Shown: positions 37,800 to 46,833 of the stretch, in pieces
Layout: every line of letters starts with the position of its first letter
How positions within the stretch are numbered: position 1 is the stretch's first letter
DNA from: UBA4416 sp963422675
Lineage (GTDB): Bacteria; Bacteroidota; Bacteroidia; B-17B0; Aurantibacillaceae
Direction of reading: 5' to 3'
Length of the DNA: 64,000 bases
NCBI GenBank assembly: GCA_963422675.2
Contig: CAXVYS010000017.1
Coordinates: 88,316 to 152,315, forward strand
Translations under genes and position numbers: made by a program
The notes under the pieces: generated by a model
The model's input: the letters and a program-made list of their open reading frames with translations, nothing else
Databases searched by the model: none
Told to the model about the DNA's origin: nothing

Positions 37800-39125
37800 A
37801 TGAACATGATAGAAAAAGATAATCCGAAAACGATCAAGGCATGGACCTTTTACGATTGGGCAAACTCGGTATTTCCATTGGTAATTACATCCGCTATATT
37901 TCCTAATTTTTATGATTATATCACCACTCATGACGAAGCTAAAAACTTTATCGGGCGAACAGTTTCTTTCTTAGGTTTTGAAGCTGAAAATCAAAACATT
38001 TATACATTTGTTTATGCTTTTGCACTCTCCATTGTGGTTGTAATAACTCCTTTATTGAGTGGTATTGCCGATTATCTTGGTAATAAGAAACGGTTTTTGC
38101 AGTTCTTCTGCTACCTTGGAGCACTTTCCTGTATGTGTTTGTTCTTTTTTAATCGGGAACATTTGGAATTAAGTTTTATTCCGTTTGTTACAGCAACGGT
38201 TGGCTTTTGGGGGAGTTTAGTATATTACAATTCGTATTTACCTCAAATAGCTTCTAATGAAAATCAGGATAAGGTTAGTGCTAAAGGCTTTGCTAAAGGC
38301 TATTTCGGAAGTTCATTATTACTAATCCTTTGTCTTGTAAGTATTATGGTATTACATATTCCTGCCAAGTATAGCTTTCTGTTTGTTGGAATTTGGTGGA
38401 TTGGTTTTGCACAAATTACATTCAGGGGCTTACCTGATAAACTTGATGTAAATCATGATGCCGAAAAAAAAGGAATTCTTTCAAAAGGATTTAAAGAGTT
38501 AAAAGGTGTTTGGGCACAAATAAAGCTTATGCCTGAATTAAAAAAGTTTTTATCAGCTTATTTCTTTTACAATATGGGAGTGCAAACCGTTATGGTAGTG
38601 GCTGTTTTATTTGCCCGTAACGAAATTGATTGGGGAGTAGGTGAGGATGCCGAAAAAACTAAAACCACTTCTTTAATCGTTAGTATTTTAATTATACAGT
38701 TTGTGGGTATTGCCGGTTCCTACCTGTTTTCCTGGTTATCTACCATCATTGGTAACATCAAATCTTTAATGGTAGCTATTATGATCTGGATCTTTATTTG
38801 TGCCTTTACCTATCTTGTGGTAAGAACTCCGTTTCATTTTTACATTGTTGCTTTTTTAGTGGGGCTTGTAATGGGTGGTATACAGGCTTTATCCAGAAGT
38901 ACCTATAGTAAATATTTACCTGTAACGCAGGATCATACCAGCTTTTTTAGTTTTTATGATGTGATCGAAAAACTGGGAATGATTTTAGGAACCGTATTGT
39001 TTGGTACAATTAGTCAGATTATGGGAGGAATGCGTCCTTCTGTTTTATCGCTGATCGTATTCTTTGTAATAGGTTTATTGTTGCTTATTCCGTTAATGAA
39101 GCACAAAAAAAACCTTTCATCATGA
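37800..39125 (+). CDS. MFS transporter, Atg22/UMF1 type
   Basis: 441 residues with twelve membrane segments. The N-terminal AWTFYDWANSVFPLVITSAIFP is the hallmark of the UMF1 (Atg22-like) branch of the major facilitator superfamily, usually predicted to move amino acids out of a compartment. LLSGIADYLGNKKRFLQ is the MFS signature loop and GGIQALSRSTYSKYLP is near segment X. An internal ATG two codons downstream is equally plausible. Transcribed alone, with a 77-base gap before the next gene. The substrate is unknown. Confidence 0.9.
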   Translation: MNMIEKDNPKTIKAWTFYDWANSVFPLVITSAIFPNFYDYITTHDEAKNFIGRTVSFLGFEAENQNIYTFVYAFALSIVVVITPLLSGIADYLGNKKRFLQFFCYLGALSCMCLFFFNREHLELSFIPFVTATVGFWGSLVYYNSYLPQIASNENQDKVSAKGFAKGYFGSSLLLILCLVSIMVLHIPAKYSFLFVGIWWIGFAQITFRGLPDKLDVNHDAEKKGILSKGFKELKGVWAQIKLMPELKKFLSAYFFYNMGVQTVMVVAVLFARNEIDWGVGEDAEKTKTTSLIVSILIIQFVGIAGSYLFSWLSTIIGNIKSLMVAIMIWIFICAFTYLVVRTPFHFYIVAFLVGLVMGGIQALSRSTYSKYLPVTQDHTSFFSFYDVIEKLGMILGTVLFGTISQIMGGMRPSVLSLIVFFVIGLLLLIPLMKHKKNLSS

Positions 39126-39202
39126 AAATATAATTGTTAAAAATGTGAAAATTCATTTTTATTTCCTTAATTTGATTATTAACAAATTAAAAAAATAAGA
39201 AT

Positions 39203-39595
39203 ATGGGAAAATTAAGAGGTAAAGTTACCAGACCTGGTGACATGGGAATGTTAAAATACAAAAATGAAGTGGGTGAAAAAGTTGAGTGCAGATATGATCA
39301 ACCTTATTCTAAGGAATTAGGGCTTATCATAAATACTGTCGTTAATTTTGAACTCGTTTCTAATGGAACCGACCAAATTGCCATAGCAGTGAATCCTATT
39401 GAAAAAGGGGAAATACTTGATGTCAATTTTGACGAAGGTACAGGAACCATACTGGAAACAGAATCGGGAACTAAATATCCTTTCCGACAAAATTTTCTCC
39501 GTGAATCAAAATTTGATAAAGGCGTAGAGGTAAATTATACCTTGATAAACGTGAATGGCACTACAACAGCAGTTTGTTTAACCTTAGTTCAATAA
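39203..39595 (+). CDS. Duplicated cold-shock-like small protein
   Basis: 130 residues. I read it as two tandem halves of about 62 residues, each resembling an OB/cold-shock fold. The second (about 70-130) has GEILDVNFDEGTGTILETES laid out like a cold-shock domain. The two halves share a closing pattern: VNFELVSNGT in the first and VNYTLINVNGT in the second, each followed by an alanine-containing strand. The aromatic RNP1/RNP2 residues that bind single-stranded nucleic acid in CspA are absent, so nucleic-acid binding is uncertain. No signal peptide, cytoplasmic. I do not recognise a named family. It ends just before a strong hairpin. Confidence 0.7.
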   Translation: MGKLRGKVTRPGDMGMLKYKNEVGEKVECRYDQPYSKELGLIINTVVNFELVSNGTDQIAIAVNPIEKGEILDVNFDEGTGTILETESGTKYPFRQNFLRESKFDKGVEVNYTLINVNGTTTAVCLTLVQ

Positions 39596-39601
39596 TTATA
39601 T

Positions 39602-39635
39602 TGAGGCTGTTTGAAAAATAACAGCCTCATTTTTT
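39602..39635 (+). terminator. Terminator-like hairpin abutting the next start codon
   Basis: TGAGGCTGTT (39602-39611) pairs perfectly with AACAGCCTCA (39620-39629), followed by six T (39630-39635) and then directly the ATG at 39636. Confidence 0.75.
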
Positions 39636-41735
39636 ATGAGACAAGCCACCTTCAAATATTTTAAATTTTACGGCTGCTTATGTATGCTGTTTTTTATATG
39701 CCATTCAGGCTTTAGCCAGCTGGATAGCATTATGAAGGTTATTGATAAGCAGGACAACACCAATCAAAAAACCACCCTCTTATTACAATCAGCCACTCAG
39801 TATTCAAATAGCCCTTTGGGTTTATCATTAGCTGTAAAGGCCTATGAATATGCCGGGCAAACGGTTAACGACGAATTACTCTCCAACGCTTCTTTTCAAC
39901 TAGCAAATGAATATAGTTCGATCTCCCGTTTTGATTCTGCGATGTATTATGATGATGTTGTGATAGACATTCAGGAGAAACATAATGCTAACAAGCAGTT
40001 GCTATTTGATGCTTTATTATTAAAAAGTGCCTTGTTTTTATCCCTCAATAAAACCACCGAAGCATTTGAGTTAAATAAAAAACTCATTGAAATGGCCGAA
40101 AAGCTTAAAAACACAGATGATCTGGCTTCGGTGTATTCAAAAATGGGAGCATTGTTTAAAAAAGTAAATGACATTGAAAAATCAAATTCTTACTTTAATA
40201 AAGCCCTCAAAATTTATACTCAAACTAAAAAATGGAATGGGATTGAGAGCTGTTATTTAAACTTAGGAGTTAACAATTCTATTAAGCTGTTTAATGATAT
40301 GGCGGTTGAATATTTTGAACGGGGTTTGGAAATTAATAAGCGTACGGGTGATAATCATCGAAAATCATTGCTTTTAAATGGAATGGCAGGTGTTTATTAC
40401 AACCTTTCCAATTTTGAGAAAGCACTCACATTTTATAAAGAAGCCCTGGTGTATTCCCGCAAAACAGAAGACGAAAACCTGAGTGCAAATTTAAATAATA
40501 ATATAGGCACTGTTTTAATGGAAATGAACCGGTTTGCAGAGGCCAAACCGTATTTGATTGAAGTATACTTTGCTTCGAGAAACCAAAAAGACAAAACAGA
40601 ATTAGCGCTTTTCTCAAGCTTTAATTTAGCCCAGTTATATGAAGATTTGGGAGAGTATAAATCGGCTATGGATTACATGAATATTTATGTGAATATGAAT
40701 GATTCATTAAACAACATTGCCAATACAAGAAACTTATCGGAAATAGAAGCGAAATACCAAAACGAAAAAAAAGAAGAACAAAATATTTTATTAAATGAAC
40801 GTTTGAAAAATAAATCCATGCAAATTTATTTTGCGCTGGGAGGCATAGCCTTTTTGATGGTGCTGGCTTTCCTCATATTCAGAGGCTTGAAAGAAAAACA
40901 AAAAGCTAATGTAGCCCTGGAAGAAAAAAATAAAATTATTGAAGAGAAAAGTTTAATTGTTGAAGAACAACATAAAGATATTACAGACAGTATTAAATAT
41001 GCAGAAAGAATACAAGCCGCTATTTTACCACCTGAAAAATTATGGAAATCTATATTGCCAAACTCTTTTGTGTTTTACCAACCGAAAGATATTTTGAGTG
41101 GGGATTTTTACTGGATAGAAAATAGTGAAGATTTTGTTTTTATAGCAGCGGCAGATTGTACAGGCCACGGCGTACCCGGTGCTTTAATGAGCATTGTTAA
41201 TTATAATCATCTTAACAAAGCCATATTGGAAAAAGGGTTAACAGATGCCGGAAGTATTTTAGATGTGATCAACGACTGGTTAACCCAATCGCTACATCAA
41301 AGCTACCAGGAATCGCCGGTGAGGGATGGGATGGATATTTCTTTATGTGTAATTGATAAACGTACAAACCGGTTAAATTTTGCAGGAGCGTACAACTCTA
41401 TTTATATACTCAGAGACAATAAAATAGAAGAGATAACCCCTGATAAACAGCCTGTAGGAGCCTTTATTGAAGATAATATCAAGCCTTTCCATAATAAGTA
41501 TGTACAGCTTAACAAAAACGATGTGGTGTATATGTTTACCGATGGCTACGCGGATCAGTTTGGTGGAGAAAAAGGAAAAAAATATAAGTATAAACAATTG
41601 CAGGCTTTGTTATTAGAGGTTCATGCAATGCCGTTTGATACTCAAAAAGATTTGGTTTCAACGTCAATAAACGATTGGAAAGGAAAGCTCGAACAGATAG
41701 ATGATATGCTGTTACTGGGCTTTAAATGGATGTAA
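39636..41735 (+). CDS. TPR sensor with PPM/SpoIIE-type serine phosphatase output
   Basis: 699 residues. Signal or anchor at 1-27, then a periplasmic TPR region to about 380 (SNASFQLANEYSSISRFDSA and other helical pairs). One membrane helix lies near 395-417, then a coiled coil, and a linker HKDITDSIKYAERIQAAILPP (about 447-467) found before many Bacteroidota phosphatases. The C-terminal PPM phosphatase (470-699) keeps the metal-binding residues: GDFYW near 489, DCTGHGVPGA near 506-515, DGMDIS, TDGYADQ near 633-639 and IDDMLLLG at the end. It should dephosphorylate a Ser/Thr-phosphorylated partner, such as a SiaC-like protein. Its ATG directly follows a terminator-like hairpin. Confidence 0.92.
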   Translation: MRQATFKYFKFYGCLCMLFFICHSGFSQLDSIMKVIDKQDNTNQKTTLLLQSATQYSNSPLGLSLAVKAYEYAGQTVNDELLSNASFQLANEYSSISRFDSAMYYDDVVIDIQEKHNANKQLLFDALLLKSALFLSLNKTTEAFELNKKLIEMAEKLKNTDDLASVYSKMGALFKKVNDIEKSNSYFNKALKIYTQTKKWNGIESCYLNLGVNNSIKLFNDMAVEYFERGLEINKRTGDNHRKSLLLNGMAGVYYNLSNFEKALTFYKEALVYSRKTEDENLSANLNNNIGTVLMEMNRFAEAKPYLIEVYFASRNQKDKTELALFSSFNLAQLYEDLGEYKSAMDYMNIYVNMNDSLNNIANTRNLSEIEAKYQNEKKEEQNILLNERLKNKSMQIYFALGGIAFLMVLAFLIFRGLKEKQKANVALEEKNKIIEEKSLIVEEQHKDITDSIKYAERIQAAILPPEKLWKSILPNSFVFYQPKDILSGDFYWIENSEDFVFIAAADCTGHGVPGALMSIVNYNHLNKAILEKGLTDAGSILDVINDWLTQSLHQSYQESPVRDGMDISLCVIDKRTNRLNFAGAYNSIYILRDNKIEEITPDKQPVGAFIEDNIKPFHNKYVQLNKNDVVYMFTDGYADQFGGEKGKKYKYKQLQALLLEVHAMPFDTQKDLVSTSINDWKGKLEQIDDMLLLGFKWM

Positions 41736-41800
41736 GGATAACTCCATCCTTTACCTAAAATTCAACATACGAATCAGCCATGCAGCGTGAATCATTATTA

Positions 41801-42646
41801 TTAATGATGGTATTTAATTAAGCCTTCTATGGGCGATTTAATAATGCGGCCAATGGTATACCCTTTTTCTTTGGCTACTTCTTCCAAAAGATCTCTATAG
41901 TAATATCCAATAGAACCTACAGAGTTTACCGGAAGTTTTTCAGCGTTGGTATATTTGGAAACCTGTGCATTAAAAAAATCGCGGAAGCAACTTTTAATGA
42001 TCTCTTTCACATAGCTGTCGTTATTGTAATCTTTTAAAAAATTGACAATACTTGCGAGGTATTTACTGGGCATTGGTTTTTTATAAACGTTCTCTAAAAT
42101 AATTTCCCTGTGGTACCCGGCACTTTCAAAGGCTTTTACTAAATGTAAAGGCAAAACCCCGTCGAAATAATGTTGCACAAATGTTCTGCCAATGGTGGCC
42201 CCACTTCCATGGTCGCCAAATAAATAGCCAACCGATGGAATATTTTCTATTACCTCTTTTCCATTATATAAGCAGCTGTTACTACCTGTGCCAAGAATGC
42301 AGGCAATACCTTGTTCTTTGCCAAATAAAGCGCGTGCAGCAGCTAACAAATCATGATTTACTTCCGATAGAATATTACCAAAAGCCAGGTATAAACCTTG
42401 TTTCACCACCTGTACTTTATCCTGTGTAGAACAGCCTGCGCCATAATAGGCAATGTGTTGGATGTTATGCAGCTGATCATGCAAAACGGGAATCAACACA
42501 TTTTTTATTTCATTGTAAATATCTTCACTGCTTTGAAAGTAGGGATTAAAGCCTATGGTTTGATATTGTAACACAATATTTTTGTCACTATCAAGAAGTA
42601 CCCAATCTGTTTTTGTTGAGCCGCTATCGGCAATTAAAATGGACAT
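41801..42646 (-). CDS. BadF/BadG-type sugar kinase (N-acetylglucosamine kinase-like)
   Basis: 281 residues of the ASKHA fold. The phosphate-1 motif is ADSGSTKTDWVL (6-17). Phosphate-2 is ACILGTGSNSCLY, and GYLFGDHGSGATIGR is the typical motif of N-acetylglucosamine kinases. Predicted to phosphorylate an amino sugar from peptidoglycan or chitin turnover, which is inference. It is last in an operon after yceI and the propeller phosphatase (13-base gap). Confidence 0.85.
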   Translation of the reverse strand: MSILIADSGSTKTDWVLLDSDKNIVLQYQTIGFNPYFQSSEDIYNEIKNVLIPVLHDQLHNIQHIAYYGAGCSTQDKVQVVKQGLYLAFGNILSEVNHDLLAAARALFGKEQGIACILGTGSNSCLYNGKEVIENIPSVGYLFGDHGSGATIGRTFVQHYFDGVLPLHLVKAFESAGYHREIILENVYKKPMPSKYLASIVNFLKDYNNDSYVKEIIKSCFRDFFNAQVSKYTNAEKLPVNSVGSIGYYYRDLLEEVAKEKGYTIGRIIKSPIEGLIKYHH

Positions 42647-42659
42647 ATTCGCTCTTATC

Positions 42660-45600
42660 TTATACTTTAAATCCTATTACTAAAATATCATCAACCTGTT
42701 CGTTATTACCCTTCCATTGCTGATGTTCAAGTTTAATATTATTTTCCTGTATATTAAAACTTTCTGTATGATTTTTTACAATCAGTTCTTTAAATCTCCT
42801 GGTACTGAATTTCTTATCATATTCTCCACCAAACTGATCGGCATAACCATCGGTGAAAATGTAAAAAGAATCGCCTTTAGTGGCGTGGATGGTGTGCGTG
42901 GTATATTCCAGGGTTTCTTCCCGTTCCTGTTGTTGTGTTCCTATAGGTAACTTGTCGGCTTTAATCTCATTCAGCACGCCGTTATTAACGATCCATAAGG
43001 GGCGCATGGCTCCCGCATAATCGATGGTAGAATGAGCATGATCTATTTTACAAATAGCAATATCCATTCCGTCTTTCGATTCAGATTCGTTTTTGTAAAG
43101 CACATCGAGTACACCGTGATTTAGTTTTAATAGGATCTCTTTTGGATCTGTTATTTTTTGTTCGTTCACAATTCTGTTTAAGATGTTGTATCCTATTAAA
43201 CTCATAAAGGCGCCCGGTACACCATGGCCTGTGCAGTCTACAGCCGCTATAATGCTACAATGGTTAATGTAGGTAAACCAGTAAAAATCGCCACTTACAA
43301 TATCTTTTGTCATGTAAAAAACAAATGATTCGGGCAGGTGTTTTTTGATGAATTTATTGGGAGGCAAAATAGCATGTTGTATTTTTCTGGCGTAAGCAAT
43401 ACTATCTGTAATATCTTTGTTTTTTTGATAGATGATTTGTTCCTGTTTTTTACGTTCGGTTACATCTGTATCAATAATAATGATTTTTTTAAGAATGCCC
43501 GCTTCATCGAAGATGGGCGTGAGGGTGGAAGATTCCCATACTTCAGTGCCATCATCAAACTTATTGAGGGCTTCGTAGTTTACCGAGCGTTTATGGTAAA
43601 CCGCTTCAGCAACAATGGTTTTAATATCAGGGTTATTACTGATCTCAAAAATAGTTTCTCCTACTGTTCGTTTTAATTCCTCAAGGCTCATTCGGTTAAG
43701 CTTCACAAAGCTTTCGTTCACATATTCCAACCGTCCTTCAGCGTCCAATATCAATACTACATTATCTGTACGACTTGCTACCAGTGATAATTGCTCTAAT
43801 TCTTCATTTTTACTTTCAATAATCTTCGATTGTTTTTCTATTTCAAACGTTCTTTCATTCACCCGTTGTTCCAACAGCAGGTTTTCTTTTTGAAGCGCTC
43901 TTAAACGATATTTTACAAACGAGTAAATGATAAAAGAACCACCTAATACAATGAAAACCCAGAACCACCAACGCTTCCAGATAGGCGTTAAAATTGAAAA
44001 CGAATAGATGGCTTCCTCACTCCATACATCTTCTTCGTTTTTAGATTGTACAATAAAGGAGTAATGGCCCGGAGAGAGGTTATTATAGTTTACTACTTTC
44101 CCTTCGGAGGAATAAAGCCACGCTTCTTCAAAGCCTTTTAGTTTATAGCGGAAGGAAAGATTGACAGGGTTTTTAAGCCAGATACCATTAAAGTCGAAGG
44201 TAATATTGTTTTGATTGTATTTTAATTCAAGTGCCGAATCAAGAGGAAATGGTTTATAATTTACCTGTAATGATTTAATAAAAGCACTTGGTTTTAAAGA
44301 GTCTAATCCAATTTGGCTTACCCTGAAAGCCAATACACCATTGTTAGTGCCACTGTAAAATGTAGAATTGCTTAAGTAAATGGCATTTAAGTTAGGTTCC
44401 AGGTCGCCTTCAAACAGATCGTAGTAACTTACGCTGTTATTCTTACAATTTATTTTATCAACACCTTTCGCATTTACTGCAAATATGGTATTATTATAAG
44501 CAATTAACTGTTGTGGCTGTTCGTCTCTTAACCCATTTTTAGAATTAATAGAGATGATTGTTTTACCATCATATTTTATAACTCCGTTTGCATTGGTAGT
44601 TGCCCAAATGGAATTGTATTTATCCTTACATAAAGAAAAAACAGTTTGAGAATTTAGTTTAAATTTTTTGGTAAGGCTTACGAATTGATTGTTTTCAAAA
44701 ATCTGTAAACCTCCGCCATCCGTTGCTATAAAAAGCTTTCCGGTATTGTCCGTGATGGAAGAATATACATAATCACTTCCTAAACCTTCGGCTTTCGTAT
44801 AAGTTTTTTCAATGGTAAAGCTTTTATAAATACCATCTAAATAAACGGTTGCTTTAATTAAACCACCGCCCAGGGTAGAAATGTAAACTGTACTTTCATC
44901 GGCAAAATAAATGTTGGAAATATTATCGTTGGGCAAGGCATCATCTTTGGAATTAATGATAATACTTTTACTGTTCTCTGCACTTAACACAATAATACCA
45001 TTGCCGTAGGTACCAAACCAGATGTTGCCATCGGGTGATTTAGTAGCACATGAAATAGTATATTTTGTAAGATCCTGAATTTTATTAATCACGATTTTCC
45101 CTTCGCCATTAGTCATTATTTTGGAAATACCTGTAGTTGTACCTATCCAAATAGAATTGTCGTTGTCGGTAGCTAAAGCCAGTACTCTGTCATCTGCCAA
45201 TCCCTGGGCATTATTAATAAAATCATACCTTCTGGAAAATAACTGGCTTAACCCTTTTTTTGTGGCAAGCCATATCTGATTGGTATGATCGAAAAAAACG
45301 TTGTTTACCGAGGTAGATTGAACGTTTTTCTCGTAATCATAAATAGAAAATTTTCCTTCATTGATAATAATGATGCCATTTTTTTCGGTAGTAACGATCA
45401 ACTTTTCAGGGATCTCGGATCTGGCATTAAGCACCGTGCCGAGGGTCCATTTTGAGAAGAACGGAATACGTTCAATAACATTGGAGGTTAAATTATAATA
45501 ACAGGCGCCGGAATCCTGCATGGCAATAACCAGGCGGTTTTCGCACAAAGATACGTCTCTTACAATATTATCCGGAAGCCCTGTTTTATCGGAAATAATT

Positions 45601-46181
45601 TTAAACTCCGGTTTCGTGTCTGCTTTGGTTAATTGTGTTATTCCTGCGTCCGTACTACACCATATAAATTTTTTAGAGTCGGTTGTAAGGGAATAGATCA
45701 CATCATCGCCCATACCATTTTCGGTAGTGTAATGTTTCAGTTGTTTATTAGCATAGCTGTAGAGCCCGTTTCCGTAAGTTGCAATAAATAAAGTGGAATT
45801 AATTTCACAAAAGGAAGTGATTTTTTCTTCGTTTGGCACAGCTTCCAGATCCAATGAATCAACCTTGTTTTTTTTGAATGTAAACACTTTTCCCGCTTTG
45901 GTACCTATCCATATGGTTTGTTCATGATCAATATACAGGGCGGTAATTTCTTTTTTAAGAAGGGCGCTTTGATCGTTGAACATGACAGACGATCTTCCGT
46001 TAAATTTGTACAGGCCTTCATTGGTGCCAATCCACAAGAAACCTGATTTATCCTGGGTAATGGCATTAACACCCACATCTTTTTTTCCGGTAAACGAAAA
46101 ATAATTTTTAACCTGGAGTTGGGCTGATAGAGTGTGGAATAAAGCGAATACCGTAAGGAGAAAGACGATCCGTTTTATCAT
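42660..46181 (-). CDS. Propeller sensor with PAS and PPM/SpoIIE-type phosphatase output
   Basis: 1173 residues. Signal or anchor 1-20. Periplasmic two-component-regulator propeller repeats (DKSGFLWIGTNEGLYKF, NDNSIWIGTTTGISKI, GNIWFGTYGNGIIVL and others) extend to about 650, then a Y_Y_Y domain and one membrane helix (about 733-757). Cytoplasmic: coiled coil, a PAS domain (about 790-915; YVNESFVKLNRMSLEELKR), the linker KKDITDSIAYARKIQHAILPP (about 918-938), and a PPM/SpoIIE phosphatase with SGDFYWF, DCTGHGVPGAF, DGMDIA, TDGYADQ and VDDILVIG. The chassis matches the histidine kinase at 14887, but the output is a phosphatase. Operon with yceI (4-base gap) and the sugar kinase. Confidence 0.93.
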   Translation of the reverse strand: MIKRIVFLLTVFALFHTLSAQLQVKNYFSFTGKKDVGVNAITQDKSGFLWIGTNEGLYKFNGRSSVMFNDQSALLKKEITALYIDHEQTIWIGTKAGKVFTFKKNKVDSLDLEAVPNEEKITSFCEINSTLFIATYGNGLYSYANKQLKHYTTENGMGDDVIYSLTTDSKKFIWCSTDAGITQLTKADTKPEFKIISDKTGLPDNIVRDVSLCENRLVIAMQDSGACYYNLTSNVIERIPFFSKWTLGTVLNARSEIPEKLIVTTEKNGIIIINEGKFSIYDYEKNVQSTSVNNVFFDHTNQIWLATKKGLSQLFSRRYDFINNAQGLADDRVLALATDNDNSIWIGTTTGISKIMTNGEGKIVINKIQDLTKYTISCATKSPDGNIWFGTYGNGIIVLSAENSKSIIINSKDDALPNDNISNIYFADESTVYISTLGGGLIKATVYLDGIYKSFTIEKTYTKAEGLGSDYVYSSITDNTGKLFIATDGGGLQIFENNQFVSLTKKFKLNSQTVFSLCKDKYNSIWATTNANGVIKYDGKTIISINSKNGLRDEQPQQLIAYNNTIFAVNAKGVDKINCKNNSVSYYDLFEGDLEPNLNAIYLSNSTFYSGTNNGVLAFRVSQIGLDSLKPSAFIKSLQVNYKPFPLDSALELKYNQNNITFDFNGIWLKNPVNLSFRYKLKGFEEAWLYSSEGKVVNYNNLSPGHYSFIVQSKNEEDVWSEEAIYSFSILTPIWKRWWFWVFIVLGGSFIIYSFVKYRLRALQKENLLLEQRVNERTFEIEKQSKIIESKNEELEQLSLVASRTDNVVLILDAEGRLEYVNESFVKLNRMSLEELKRTVGETIFEISNNPDIKTIVAEAVYHKRSVNYEALNKFDDGTEVWESSTLTPIFDEAGILKKIIIIDTDVTERKKQEQIIYQKNKDITDSIAYARKIQHAILPPNKFIKKHLPESFVFYMTKDIVSGDFYWFTYINHCSIIAAVDCTGHGVPGAFMSLIGYNILNRIVNEQKITDPKEILLKLNHGVLDVLYKNESESKDGMDIAICKIDHAHSTIDYAGAMRPLWIVNNGVLNEIKADKLPIGTQQQEREETLEYTTHTIHATKGDSFYIFTDGYADQFGGEYDKKFSTRRFKELIVKNHTESFNIQENNIKLEHQQWKGNNEQVDDILVIGFKV

Positions 46182-46185
46182 ACAT

Positions 46186-46728
46186 TTAGGCTTTAGGTTT
46201 TAAACTCGTTTTTACATCCACTTTAATAATGGAGGCAATTTTTTGATTAACGATTTTAGGAATGGTAATGTTATGATCTTCTAAAGGCACTTCAAAACTG
46301 GCGTCTACCAATATTTCTTTATCTTTAACCGTAATTTTTCCTTTAATAATTTTTTCTTTTTCTGTACCATGAATGTTAAAAGTACCCTTCACCCTTACCA
46401 TATAAACACCATTTTTAGTGAAATCAATATCTTCAATAATTTTTCCTTTAAAAGTAGCCGTTTTGTACCGGGAGGTTTCCATGTAATTTTCCTGGAAATG
46501 CTCTCTTTGTAAACCGCTGTTAAAGCCTTCAAAAGTTTCTATCACCACCGAAAATGCGACACTTTTTGTGGTTTCATCCAATACCCCATTGGTTTTATTG
46601 GATTGAGCTTTAATCAATTCTAATGGTGCTTCAGATGTGAACTTTGTAATTCCGTCTTTGCAAATATATATTTGGGAATAAAAACCTGAGCTTGTGAAAA
46701 ATAAAATGAATAATAGAATAAATTTCAT
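46186..46728 (-). CDS. YceI-like secreted protein
   Basis: 180 residues with a signal peptide (about 1-18, GFYSQ). The rest is beta-rich and fits YceI lipocalin-like lipid or isoprenoid carriers: GITKFTSEAPLELIKAQSNK, FEGFNSGLQREHFQENYMET and GTFNIHGTEKEKIIKGKI. Predicted to act in the periplasm. The next gene starts 4 bases after its stop. It may supply or reflect the signal read by the sensor, an inference. A weak promoter (TATATTTA, minus strand) lies just upstream. Confidence 0.85.
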   Translation of the reverse strand: MKFILLFILFFTSSGFYSQIYICKDGITKFTSEAPLELIKAQSNKTNGVLDETTKSVAFSVVIETFEGFNSGLQREHFQENYMETSRYKTATFKGKIIEDIDFTKNGVYMVRVKGTFNIHGTEKEKIIKGKITVKDKEILVDASFEVPLEDHNITIPKIVNQKIASIIKVDVKTSLKPKA

Positions 46729-46833
46729 AAGACGTATTATTTAGAAGTAAATATACTGAATTGTTTGTATAATGTGATACAATATTAAGTCTGAACTTAT
46801 AGGAGATTATGTTTTTTCTTATCTTTAAACCCT

